From positions 1 through 39,076 of IMG/VR virus record IMGVR_UViG_3300025128_000122: a DNA stretch of 39,076 nt. One strand, written 5' to 3'. Positions 20,555-29,449 of this stretch are shown here, piece after piece (the stretch's first letter is position 1; each line of letters starts with the position of its first letter). The stretch comes from a virus. The notes under the pieces were generated by a model. The model was given only the letters and a program-made list of their open reading frames with translations. It ran no database searches and had not been told where the DNA came from. Position numbers and translations under genes: made by a program.

Positions 20555-20753
20555 GATATCCACCTCCTGCTTTCTTGTATTGTTGTGCTAACATTTGAGC
20601 TTTACGTGCAGACCATTGACCGGGTTTGCCGCCCTTTGACCCTGCTTTTATCTTGTTAAATAATCGTTTACGCATCGCAGGCTTCGTATAGTTTCCTGCC
20701 TCGTTTACACGACTCTTTGCCTTCTTCTTAGTTGCTTTCTTTTTAACTGCCAT
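20547..20753 (-). CDS. Small basic phage protein (SKGGKPGQWSARKAQML)
   Basis: A 68-residue very basic protein: a Lys-rich start (MAVKKKATKKKAKSR), then NYTKPAMRKRLFNKIKAGS and KGGKPGQWSARKAQMLAQQY, and a Gly-Gly-Tyr end. It is one of four consecutive strongly basic proteins. I recall the same pattern in marine phage genomes, function unknown to me. It overlaps the next gene by 8 bases. Confidence 0.65.
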   Translation of the reverse strand: MAVKKKATKKKAKSRVNEAGNYTKPAMRKRLFNKIKAGSKGGKPGQWSARKAQMLAQQYKKAGGGYRG

Positions 20754-20755
20754 AT

Positions 20756-20962
20756 CTACCTCTTAGAACTAAAGCCAAAATAAGACGCCACAAGAGCAGA
20801 AAGACTGCCATACATCATCATCATTATTGCTTCAGCAGATTCAAATCTCAAAGGATCATAACACACTGCCAATGTACTGACTATCATGCAGCTTAACGCA
20901 CCCCAAGCCATGTACCGCCTGTTGTTTTGATACGTCTTTTTATCAGGAATATTCTCATTCAT
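20756..20962 (-). CDS. Two-helix membrane protein, holin candidate
   Basis: A 68-residue protein with two transmembrane helices (MAWGALSCMIVSTLAVCY and AIMMMMYGSLSALVASYFGF) and a short basic end (SSKR). The YGSLSALVASYFGF segment is typical of small phage holin-like proteins. The ATG at 20962 has GGAAG about 8 bases upstream; an ATG five codons earlier is less well placed. It overlaps the end of the preceding gene. With the 3-TM holin-like gene nearby, one may be the antiholin. Confidence 0.6.
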   Translation of the reverse strand: MNENIPDKKTYQNNRRYMAWGALSCMIVSTLAVCYDPLRFESAEAIMMMMYGSLSALVASYFGFSSKR

Positions 20963-21104
20963 TCGGGGTTCTTCCATCCCTGTATGCTTCGTTTATGTGA
21001 GGGGTTGAAGGATCATCAGGAATAAATCTTCCTTTAGTATCTCTTGCTCTTTCGCCAGAAGGCTCACCAAAAAAGAAATTTTTAACACTTTGAAACCAAC
21101 TCAT
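20955..21104 (-). CDS. Small conserved phage protein, 49 residues
   Basis: A 49-residue protein: an aromatic start (MSWFQSVKNFFFGEP), a basic stretch (GERARDTKGRF), then IPDDPSTPHINEAYRDG. I recall nearly the same pattern in other marine phages. Function unknown. It starts in an ATGA overlap with the gene before it and overlaps the holin candidate, so translation is tightly coupled. Confidence 0.6.
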   Translation of the reverse strand: MSWFQSVKNFFFGEPSGERARDTKGRFIPDDPSTPHINEAYRDGRTPNE

Positions 21105-21253
21105 TTACTGCCTCTCTTTCCTTTAAAAAATGCAATGTTTTTTAATTGACTTTCTATTTCATTCTGTTGTTCTTCTAACTTTACATACTGATTCTTTATA
21201 TCTTCTTCCTGCGCCTCTATTAAGCCTTTTACAAGATCATGTGGTTTTGTCAT
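21101..21253 (-). CDS. Small coiled-coil protein, 50 residues
   Basis: A 50-residue, mostly helical protein with a heptad-like charged stretch (LIEAQEEDIKNQYVKLEEQQ, then NEIESQLKNI) and a basic end (FFKGKRGSK). It probably forms a coiled coil. Its ATG shares one base with the stop of the 488-residue gene (TAATG) and its stop overlaps the next start. Function unknown; minor virion or lysis accessory roles are both possible. Confidence 0.6.
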   Translation of the reverse strand: MTKPHDLVKGLIEAQEEDIKNQYVKLEEQQNEIESQLKNIAFFKGKRGSK

Positions 21254-22719
21254 TATCCTAATGCATTAACATACGCTTCAAGACTATCAGCTATACGCCC
21301 TGCGGAACCTGCATAAACGCCACCTGCATCGGCTCTTTCACGCTGTCTTATTGCTTCCTTTTCTACTTCACCTAAAGGTTGATTAATATAAGATCGTGTC
21401 AAGGCGTTCTCAAATTCCATAAACCGTGGACTGTTAACAAAATCCTGCTCTGTTTTTCCAGATGCAGTATATGCATTAAGCTCGGCAGTGTATTGTTTCG
21501 TTAACGCTTGATTGTCCATACCAAATACCCCAAGATCTTGGGTGCCATCTGCTGGATAAGACTCTGGCTGTGCTGTCTCTGTCTCTGGCGCTCCACCTGC
21601 TTCTGGATCATCTTCTGGAGGAGGAGTGCTTTGAGGTGTGTCTGTTTCAGTGCTTACGTTTGGGTTAGGGCCTCTAAGTTGACTTATATCAAATCCTGCT
21701 GGGAAGTTCATTTCTTGAGAAATACCTAGTTCTTGAGCAGTTGCAGAATCTACCCTGTACGTATATGACCCATCAGGGTTTTGTGTAAGACCTGCTATAC
21801 CTCCATGATTACCTGGGCCGCCTGCTTCTTCTGCTATCTCACTTGGAGATCTTCCTACATCCTGATTTACAACCACACCTTCTTGAGTTGTTTGTCCACC
21901 AACCTGACCGCCTTCAGGTGCGGCAACTCCTGTATATCGGTAAGCACCTGGAGTTGTGCTGTATAGCCCACCAGGTAGTACATAGTCTCTTGAATAGTAG
22001 CTCGGCACAAATCCAAACATACTGCTTCCATATCGTGAAGGAACAGAACCATACCCAGACATTAAGCTTGGCAATCCAAAGCTCGGTGTAGGAGCGTAGG
22101 TTCCAAATCCCATTTGTGGAAATGATTGCCTTCGACCCATAGAAGAAGGTCCCCCCATATAAGTCTCTTGCCTTCTTGGAGTCATTTGTAAACGATTTAA
22201 TCGCCTTTGTATTGCATCAGCTATACGTTGTGACGAAGGAGCGTATATACCGCCCTCTCTTGCTCTTGCCATCTGGGTATCTAAGTCAGATCTTAATCTA
22301 TCTTCGTCAGATAAAGTACCAATCTGATCAAGTAATTGGTTTTGATATCCTTTAAAAACATCTCCCTCAACAAACTCTTCTTCGGTACCGCCCATACCTC
22401 TAAACGCATTAAAAGTATTTGTGTAATCTCGTGTGGTACGGTCTAGGTCAGCACCTGTTGTTCCCGGCTCTCTATACGAAAATGAGTACGGATTAAATGG
22501 TTGAACAGGTGGTCCACCAAAGCCACCGTATCCACCGTATCCACCGTATCCACCAAACCCACCAAACCCTGGTGTGCTAAATGCTCCGGGACCTCCCGTT
22601 AATCCACCTATTCCATAGCCTCCTCCATATGAACCCTGAGATACATTCATATTTGTAGGAGAGCCAAAGAATCCTCCTGTTTGATAAGGTTGCCCAAACG
22701 ATTGTCCACCACCACCCAT
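21253..22719 (-). CDS. Virion-type protein with Gly/Tyr-rich N-terminus and duplicated domain
   Basis: A 488-residue protein. Residues 1-70 are Gly-rich with GGY/GGF repeats. A segment of about 80 residues (96-177; TRDYTNTFNAF, GTEEEFVEGDVF, RAREGGIYAPSSQRIADAI) recurs at the C-terminus (405-488; TKQYTAELNAY, KTEQDFVNSPRF, RERADAGGVYAGSAGRIADSL). The centre is rich in Gly, Ser, Pro, Tyr and Thr, likely disordered. No family is recognised. Position between lysozyme and small genes in the late unit suggests a virion component. Confidence 0.6.
   Translation of the reverse strand: MGGGGQSFGQPYQTGGFFGSPTNMNVSQGSYGGGYGIGGLTGGPGAFSTPGFGGFGGYGGYGGYGGFGGPPVQPFNPYSFSYREPGTTGADLDRTTRDYTNTFNAFRGMGGTEEEFVEGDVFKGYQNQLLDQIGTLSDEDRLRSDLDTQMARAREGGIYAPSSQRIADAIQRRLNRLQMTPRRQETYMGGPSSMGRRQSFPQMGFGTYAPTPSFGLPSLMSGYGSVPSRYGSSMFGFVPSYYSRDYVLPGGLYSTTPGAYRYTGVAAPEGGQVGGQTTQEGVVVNQDVGRSPSEIAEEAGGPGNHGGIAGLTQNPDGSYTYRVDSATAQELGISQEMNFPAGFDISQLRGPNPNVSTETDTPQSTPPPEDDPEAGGAPETETAQPESYPADGTQDLGVFGMDNQALTKQYTAELNAYTASGKTEQDFVNSPRFMEFENALTRSYINQPLGEVEKEAIRQRERADAGGVYAGSAGRIADSLEAYVNALG
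22514..22567 (-). repeat. Six 9-base tandem repeats
   Basis: Six 9-base units (CCACCAAAG, three CCACCGTAT, two CCACCAAAC on the plus strand) encode the GGF/GGY repeats near residues 51-68 of the 488-residue protein. The three identical central units suggest recent slippage expansion, so copy number may vary between related phages. Confidence 0.85.
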
Positions 22720-22724
22720 AATCT

Positions 22725-23156
22725 TTATCCTATATAATCTTCGCCAGATTCCATCATCTCAGCTAAACGTCCTGCCCTGTTGCCCACCTGCTCTGCCCAA
22801 CGGCTATCAAGCATTTGACTTGCGGCTTCAGGCCAGTCCTTTAGTTCAACTGCACTTAGCATCTTAGCAAATTGCTTCAACTTTGGCATCCCTAAATTAA
22901 ATACCATATCAATTAAAACCCTTTTACGGATCTCATCTAACTCTGGATACCACTCAAAATTACTAATTAACTCTTCCTCGCATATTGCGATATCGTTATC
23001 TAAGATATACTCTATTTCGTCATTAGAAAGCCCACGATCCCGCAGATTTCTGCCAACTCCAATAGTCTCTATACCCTCTGTATCAAGATAAACCTTCTTT
23101 TCAACCCCTTCATGGAGCTTTATTTGTTCTTTTAATCTGTCTAAAAATCCACTCAT
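22725..23156 (-). CDS. Endolysin, T4-type lysozyme (GH24)
   Basis: A 143-residue muramidase that cuts the glycan strands of peptidoglycan. The catalytic triad of T4 lysozyme is present: E16 (LHEGVEKKVY), D25 (LDTEG) and T31 (ETIGVG). The C-terminal half (MVFNLGMPKLKQFAKML, then SRWAEQVGNRAGRLAEMM) also matches the fold. There is no signal peptide, so release depends on a holin. It starts in an ATGA overlap with the stop of the giant ejection protein and precedes the 488-residue gene. Confidence 0.92.
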   Translation of the reverse strand: MSGFLDRLKEQIKLHEGVEKKVYLDTEGIETIGVGRNLRDRGLSNDEIEYILDNDIAICEEELISNFEWYPELDEIRKRVLIDMVFNLGMPKLKQFAKMLSAVELKDWPEAASQMLDSRWAEQVGNRAGRLAEMMESGEDYIG

Positions 23157-26100
23157 TGCCTTCTCTCTGATTCTTTTATTATTTTTCTTATGTGTCTTAA
23201 GTCTGCTTGGAACCCAATAATATTTTGTTGCAGCATATCAATATCTTCTTTTTTCATTCTTGCTATATCTTTTTCAGTTACATTAGGGTTTGCTCTTTTA
23301 TAAACTCTCGTAGGTAAATCTCTTATGTGCTTTATTTCGTCTCTAATTATTTTTAGACTTTTTTGTAGAGATTTTAACTCTGCTTGAGCATTAAAATAAG
23401 GCTGTCCCTCTCTTTGAATAGCTGATTGTTTTGGATCATACCTCTCTTCATAGAGATTTAAAGCTCGATTGAACGATTTTAAAATATCGTTTGTTGCATA
23501 AAAGTCTTCTTGCGTTCCAGCTCCCCTATTTTTTTGAAAAAATCTTTCTATAACAGGGTAATCAGACCAATGTTTCTCTGGCTTTACAACGTCTCTAGGA
23601 ATAACAACATCAACAACATTAACAGCATATTCTCCTAATTTTCCAAACATTTTATTAATTAAATTTTGCCATTCAGGTCCTGTTAATCCTGCTTTACCTG
23701 CCAAAGCGTTAGCTAAGTTACTATCAGAAGACCTTGTTACTGCTTCAGGTGTAGTTCGTGCAATCTCTAATTCATTGTCGTTAAGAATAGGCCTTCCACT
23801 TAAGAGGTTATAGTTAAAAGCGTTTTCTAAAAAAGGAGCAACAAAGGGTGGAACCCCAGGGAATAAAGTTCCATACAAATTGTTTTTCAAAGACCTTGTT
23901 GCTTCATTACTTGGATCGCCTAATATTTGTCCTAATATTCTTTCTGGTATTGTTGAGAATATAAGACTAACTTCAAATCCTTTTGGTATTGTTATTGGAG
24001 GAGTGCCTTCTGGCAGGTTTAAATACTTTGCTAAAACAATATAATTCTGATCTTTTACATGATCTTGAAGATCTTCATACTCTTCATCTCCTGCTTGAAG
24101 CAAGTACAGTGCTGAAGACAATGCAATTAAAAAACCTGCCCGAATAAAAAACCTTTTTCTAAGCTCGGCTCTACTAACTTGACCTCCTGTAGCAGCTGCA
24201 CCACGACCTATAAATCCTCTTGCCACAACATCTAGACCTTGAATACGAGCGTTTAAAAAAGGTATAAGAGGAGCAACAAACTTAACATACTTACCCCTTT
24301 TTCTGAAGTTAATAACCTCTTGGGCCTCCCAAATAGCCTGTGCTTCATTGCCTGTTCTTTCTAAAACATTGTTATAGACAGCAATTCTTGTTGCAAGATC
24401 AGATATCTCAACTAATCTTTCAGCAGCATTCCAAAACTTCCTAAGAGGTTGTGTGGTTACTTCATAAAGACCTTTTGGGTATCTTCTTTTTCTTAACTTT
24501 TCTAATTCTTTTGTAGCCATAGGACCTGCTGCATCTGCAAAGTCTGGTCCACCACGAATCCCTGCTCTTAACAAAGCTAACTTTGCAGGACTGCTTGTAA
24601 AAGCATCAATACCACCCTTTATAGAACTCCACACAGGAGTTTCAATACGACCAGTTGTAAACGATGCTGAAATAGAATCCCTTAGAAAGTTTGCTATCAT
24701 AAAACCGGGTTCTTTTGTAATAAATGCACGTAAAAGATTTGCTGGCATAGTTGAATACTGACCTGCGGTTGTTTGGAAAAAATCCATTCCCGGTTCATTC
24801 ATTGACATAAGAGCGTCAAACACCTCTGGGTCATCTAATCTAAAGTGTGCTTGCTTTCCTCTTATAAAAATAGTTACATTAGATCCTTCTTTTGTTGGTG
24901 TCTCACGAGCCATATCTAATCTTATTTGATCTCTCACAACTCTTTGTGCCGCAACATTCTTAGTTCCGTTAGATATAGCTTTTTGTACATATTTTACATA
25001 ATTATACATTATATTATCAACAGGTTGTCGAACTGCTTCAATTTCAACATTAGCTCCCGTTGATAAGTTTTCCCTATTAATTACACTTTCAGCCTCTCGT
25101 AGTGTTTTGGCATAAAAAGCACCGCCTTTCTTTTTATTAGGCAAATACTTACCGTTTATTTTAATTCGGAATAGTGTTCTCTTTCCCTTTAATGTTTCAA
25201 AAGCTTTGGCTGTTCTTATTTTTTTACCTTCTTCAACCGTTACCCCTAATGTTTCAACAGGATCTTCTACCTCTTGTTGCTCATAATTTTCTGTTAAATC
25301 TAAATTACTGCTTGATTTATCAATGCCTTCTTCCGAATAAATAGGAATATAGTTATCATACTGCATTACCTCATCATATTTTTCTTGGGTAATTTGACCA
25401 GTGTCCAAACGATATTTTAGTATTATCTTATTGAACTCATCCATTTTTTTCTGAGCTTCAACAAAGTAAGGAAACTTTTGTTCCATTTCTGCTATGACTG
25501 CATTTGCTTCTTCTTCTGTCATTATTTGGGTACTGTCTGGGTTTAACGCCAGTATTGATTTAACTCTCTTTGCTGTATGATAAATATGATATTCTCGTGT
25601 TGTATTATTCTCAAACACTTCACTTAAATTATCAGCAATTCCCTCAACAACAACTTGCTCTTCCCCTATAACATTTCCATCTATATCTTTAATCTGCCTC
25701 GTAACCGTAACAGGTTCTGTCATGCTAACGCCATTCTTATAAACAGGAGGACCAGACACTTGATCTTGTTTTGAGGTAGAACTTCCCATAGCGGCACCAG
25801 CAAGTGCCGTTGAATTTCGAAGCATTATCATAGCTACGTAAGCATTGAGATCAGCAGCAGCATAAGTAGCGTTCTTTTTATCTTCACTGCTAAGTTTAAT
25901 GACATTAACATCATCAACCATGCCTTCTCTAACTTTTTCTGCAAAGCGAACAGGCCATCTTGTTAAAGTGCGTAAACCATCGAACCAATTAGTTGCTACA
26001 AGATCCTCACTAGTAGGACCCATAACTCTACTCTGGATATCCTTAACTTCATTAGAAACATTTTCCCTTGCAATTTGCCTTAAGCCTCTTACTTTTTCTT

Positions 26101-29100
26101 TTGCTGCTTCTGAAATTTTTAGGGAGTTTTCTGGTTTTGCATAATTTAATTTTTCTATAGCCTTTATAGCAGCTTGTCTAGCTTCTGAGCTAATATTAGC
26201 GGCTTTAATTTCTTCAATTCTTTGATTAGAAATTAGTTTTTCTTTTAGCTTTTCTCCCGTTAAATTATCTGGATTCGGATCAACAGCAATTTCCTCTGGG
26301 ATTGTTGCTGGCTCTTTTACCTTACTAAATATTTGCTCTACATTATTAAATCCAGATTTCTTAAGAGATCTTTTTATTGCTTTAAAAAATGCAATTAATC
26401 TTTGAAATATATTTGCTGTTGTTTCGCTTACTGCTGGGGTATTGCCCTCCCCTCTTCTATGTTTAATATAATTTTTAAACATATCTGCAATTGCTTCAGA
26501 TTCTATTCTGTTAACATTAACACTGTTATCTGCATTACGATAACCAGAGATATTCATGTAATCTCCTTTTGCCTGATCGTAATAAGTTCTGTTTACTCTT
26601 GGATCAATCCTAATCTTTCTTGCTTCTTTTTTAAGGGTAGCAATATCTTCTCTTGTTAAAGGACCTTTTCCTTCTTGTGCAAGAACTTCAATAATATGAA
26701 ACGCTTCTTCATCTATTGCATTATAAAGACTTGCCTCTATATCCTTTTGCTCTTGTGCCTCAAGACCTTGTGCCGCAATATTAATAATTAACTTTCCATT
26801 AGTATCAAAGTCTATAATTGCTCCTGTAGGAGCGCTGTCTATTGTTTCTAAAAAATCAATCACTACGCTCTCTGGGTCTAAGCTTGTCATTTGAATAAAG
26901 CGATTCTTTAAATCAATGGCAAATTGACTTCTTAACTCTTTCAAAAAAACTTCAGTTGAATTAAGCCTTTTTGCAGCTTCTTCTTTCCTTTCTTTTCTTA
27001 CTCGTGACGCTGTTTTTCTTTCTTGTTCTTCAGCAATATTTATTTGATCTTCAACACTTTTGCCACCAAACTTTATTTGAGATTCTGGACTTAGTTCTTT
27101 TTCTAAACCTTCACTAAGCCTTGTATCAGTATCAACTTCTACACCAACATCTTGAGGTGTTATTGTTCGTGGTGTTAAAATTGTGTTTCTATTGTTGGCA
27201 GATGTAATAATACTACGATTAACTAGCTCTTGGTAAATAGCACTGGCTTTTTGTTTACTTACACCTAAGTCTTTTTGTATTCTTCTTTGACTAAGTGTTG
27301 GGCTACCTTTAACCGTTTCTTTTACAATATTGTATGAAAGTTGTTTTGCTGCGTTATATTCTTGAGGTGTGACAAAACTATCTGTTGATTTTAATGCCTC
27401 CTCCTCTGCTTGTATTTCTTGAGGGGTAAACTCACTCGCTTTCTTTGGTTGTTGTTTTATAGCTTCTTTTTTGTTTCCTTGTTTTTCTAATTCGGCACGT
27501 TTCTTTTTAACCTCTGCTTTGTTTTTTTGCATAAGAGAAAATAAAGCGCTTCTTTTGTAAAAATTATCATTTCTATTTTGAATAGATGTATTTTTATTTT
27601 GATTTATATAATCTGCAACATTTTGTGCTTTGTATTTATCAGAAAACTTATAACCTTTAATGTCATAATTAACTCCCCCTGATTGATTTTCTAGAATATA
27701 AGATTGCTCTGGCACAACTTTTATGTCTAGCTCTTCTTTCTTTTTACTTTTAGTTTTTACATCAGTTTTTTCTTTATCTTTTATATCAACCTTTGCTTCT
27801 TCTTTTATTTTTCTAGCTTTTAGTTCTGATTTATATTGGTTAGCTTCCTGTTCAGAGTTAAAAAAAGATGGCTCCATTGCCCCATTTACTACGACTCTAA
27901 ATAAACCTGCTTGCTTAACTACTATTGAGTCATTTTCATTAATATTATCAATGTTATTGTTTATAATATTTTGACCAACATCTTCTGTTTGACCAACAAC
28001 ATTATTCTGTAAATCAAAATAATCCACCGTTTCTTCGGTATCTAAGTTTCCGTCCTCATTTACATTATGTGTTCTAGTGTTAGCAGTCTTTCTTATATAA
28101 GATGTACGATTAGGAACTGTTCCCTTTGGAGATTCGTAGGTTGACGTTGAGCTTCCTTGATCCGTACTATCAAGAACATTTGAGTCTAACAACTTCTTTT
28201 TGTTTTTAGCATTAATCATAAAGCCAGCTGTTGATTCAACAGCGCCTGGGACAATCTCACCAAACGCCTCTAGAACAACATCACCAGGGCTTTCCATTTG
28301 ACCTTTTGATACAAGTTGTGCCGCCAACTCACCAGATCCCCCTGCTACTGCTTGCACCCCTATCTCAGCGGCCGCTCCTCCAGCATAACCTCTGGCATTT
28401 AAACTTGCTAACTCAGTCGATGACCGTGCTTTAGTTGCACGAGACAACGCTCTTGATTCTATTGCTACGTCATCATATCCCGGCCTTAACCCTAATTCTA
28501 CTGACTCCGAAACTGAATCCTTAAAAGCTTTTTCGTATGCCTGATCTGCAGCTTCATCAGCTGCATTTCTAACTGTTGATCCTGCTGCGGCTCTTGCTGT
28601 TGGGAGGAATAGCTTACCAGCAACACCCGCTGATACAGCGTCAAAAGCCGCTACTGATAGCCCTCTTGCATTTGCAAACTTCCTAGCCTTTCTCATTTTT
28701 TGTTCATCGCCAAAAAACTCTAAAACCTCATCAGGCTCAGAAAGATTAACGCCTTCATCGTTCATAGCATCCTTAAGAGAGGCTGCCCATTCCACGCCAT
28801 AAGATCCTGTTCCAGCCCCTGCCGCCATAGACAAACCCCTAGTTACTACTGGTTTTAGCACAGCACCCAATATTCCTACTGGAGCAGCATAGGCACCTGC
28901 TATCATTCCTGCTATAGAGGGGATAGAAGAAACTAAACTCTGGACAGCAACATCAACAACTGCCAAAGGATTTTGAAGAGCCTCTAAAGCAGCATCTCCC
29001 AAACTTTCTTGTCTTTGAATTTCGTCTAAGCCAGCTGAAACATAATCAGGTCTTGGGTATCGTTTTTTATCCTCTGCATCAATTGCTAATTGATTCGCAG

Positions 29101-29449
29101 TTGTTTCATCATCAACAATTCCTAAACGATTTCCTGTTACGTAAGCCGCAGATGTAAGATCATTCCATCCTCTTGCAGTTGCATTAGCAAGTCCTCCCAA
29201 AAAACCAACTTCCTCTGGTGGGACTTCCCCTCCTGCAAACTCAGACTGCACTGTTGCCTGACCTGTTGTATCTATAGTTTGTTCTGTGTCTTCTGTTCTT
29301 ACTAAACCTTGATTATACTGTAAAATTAACGATGGCATAATACTTTGGATTTGGGCATTTTGAATACTAGGGTCTAATTCAAAAAAACCTTCAGGCACTT
29401 CTACCTGATAAATTTCATTATCTGGTCCAGCAATACGTGCAACTGGCAT
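23153..29449 (-). CDS. Giant ejection/polyvalent-type internal virion protein
   Basis: A 2,098-residue protein, the largest here, probably carried in the virion and injected with the DNA. Visible parts: an Ala/Gly-rich, partly hydrophobic region near residues 140-260; long charged coiled stretches (about 540-680); a winged-helix-like segment (TLSQRRIQKDLGVSKQKASA, about 712-748) resembling the FtsK gamma domain; a metallopeptidase-like region with EEAFHIIE (about 911) and ESEAIADMF (about 981), the zinc motif apparently degenerate; and a C-terminal part (about 1570-1945; FMIANFLRDSI, EVINFRKRGK, PFLNARIQG) of the LPD38 type of large polyvalent proteins. It overlaps both neighbours by 1-4 bases. 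Assignments of parts are pattern-based. Confidence 0.7.
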   Translation of the reverse strand: MPVARIAGPDNEIYQVEVPEGFFELDPSIQNAQIQSIMPSLILQYNQGLVRTEDTEQTIDTTGQATVQSEFAGGEVPPEEVGFLGGLANATARGWNDLTSAAYVTGNRLGIVDDETTANQLAIDAEDKKRYPRPDYVSAGLDEIQRQESLGDAALEALQNPLAVVDVAVQSLVSSIPSIAGMIAGAYAAPVGILGAVLKPVVTRGLSMAAGAGTGSYGVEWAASLKDAMNDEGVNLSEPDEVLEFFGDEQKMRKARKFANARGLSVAAFDAVSAGVAGKLFLPTARAAAGSTVRNAADEAADQAYEKAFKDSVSESVELGLRPGYDDVAIESRALSRATKARSSTELASLNARGYAGGAAAEIGVQAVAGGSGELAAQLVSKGQMESPGDVVLEAFGEIVPGAVESTAGFMINAKNKKKLLDSNVLDSTDQGSSTSTYESPKGTVPNRTSYIRKTANTRTHNVNEDGNLDTEETVDYFDLQNNVVGQTEDVGQNIINNNIDNINENDSIVVKQAGLFRVVVNGAMEPSFFNSEQEANQYKSELKARKIKEEAKVDIKDKEKTDVKTKSKKKEELDIKVVPEQSYILENQSGGVNYDIKGYKFSDKYKAQNVADYINQNKNTSIQNRNDNFYKRSALFSLMQKNKAEVKKKRAELEKQGNKKEAIKQQPKKASEFTPQEIQAEEEALKSTDSFVTPQEYNAAKQLSYNIVKETVKGSPTLSQRRIQKDLGVSKQKASAIYQELVNRSIITSANNRNTILTPRTITPQDVGVEVDTDTRLSEGLEKELSPESQIKFGGKSVEDQINIAEEQERKTASRVRKERKEEAAKRLNSTEVFLKELRSQFAIDLKNRFIQMTSLDPESVVIDFLETIDSAPTGAIIDFDTNGKLIINIAAQGLEAQEQKDIEASLYNAIDEEAFHIIEVLAQEGKGPLTREDIATLKKEARKIRIDPRVNRTYYDQAKGDYMNISGYRNADNSVNVNRIESEAIADMFKNYIKHRRGEGNTPAVSETTANIFQRLIAFFKAIKRSLKKSGFNNVEQIFSKVKEPATIPEEIAVDPNPDNLTGEKLKEKLISNQRIEEIKAANISSEARQAAIKAIEKLNYAKPENSLKISEAAKEKVRGLRQIARENVSNEVKDIQSRVMGPTSEDLVATNWFDGLRTLTRWPVRFAEKVREGMVDDVNVIKLSSEDKKNATYAAADLNAYVAMIMLRNSTALAGAAMGSSTSKQDQVSGPPVYKNGVSMTEPVTVTRQIKDIDGNVIGEEQVVVEGIADNLSEVFENNTTREYHIYHTAKRVKSILALNPDSTQIMTEEEANAVIAEMEQKFPYFVEAQKKMDEFNKIILKYRLDTGQITQEKYDEVMQYDNYIPIYSEEGIDKSSSNLDLTENYEQQEVEDPVETLGVTVEEGKKIRTAKAFETLKGKRTLFRIKINGKYLPNKKKGGAFYAKTLREAESVINRENLSTGANVEIEAVRQPVDNIMYNYVKYVQKAISNGTKNVAAQRVVRDQIRLDMARETPTKEGSNVTIFIRGKQAHFRLDDPEVFDALMSMNEPGMDFFQTTAGQYSTMPANLLRAFITKEPGFMIANFLRDSISASFTTGRIETPVWSSIKGGIDAFTSSPAKLALLRAGIRGGPDFADAAGPMATKELEKLRKRRYPKGLYEVTTQPLRKFWNAAERLVEISDLATRIAVYNNVLERTGNEAQAIWEAQEVINFRKRGKYVKFVAPLIPFLNARIQGLDVVARGFIGRGAAATGGQVSRAELRKRFFIRAGFLIALSSALYLLQAGDEEYEDLQDHVKDQNYIVLAKYLNLPEGTPPITIPKGFEVSLIFSTIPERILGQILGDPSNEATRSLKNNLYGTLFPGVPPFVAPFLENAFNYNLLSGRPILNDNELEIARTTPEAVTRSSDSNLANALAGKAGLTGPEWQNLINKMFGKLGEYAVNVVDVVIPRDVVKPEKHWSDYPVIERFFQKNRGAGTQEDFYATNDILKSFNRALNLYEERYDPKQSAIQREGQPYFNAQAELKSLQKSLKIIRDEIKHIRDLPTRVYKRANPNVTEKDIARMKKEDIDMLQQNIIGFQADLRHIRKIIKESERRQ

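Noticed and set aside
21508-22091. Cys/Trp-rich plus-strand frames opposite the 488-residue gene
   Set aside because: Composition is that expected from the complement of Gly/Pro/Ser codons; no start signal.
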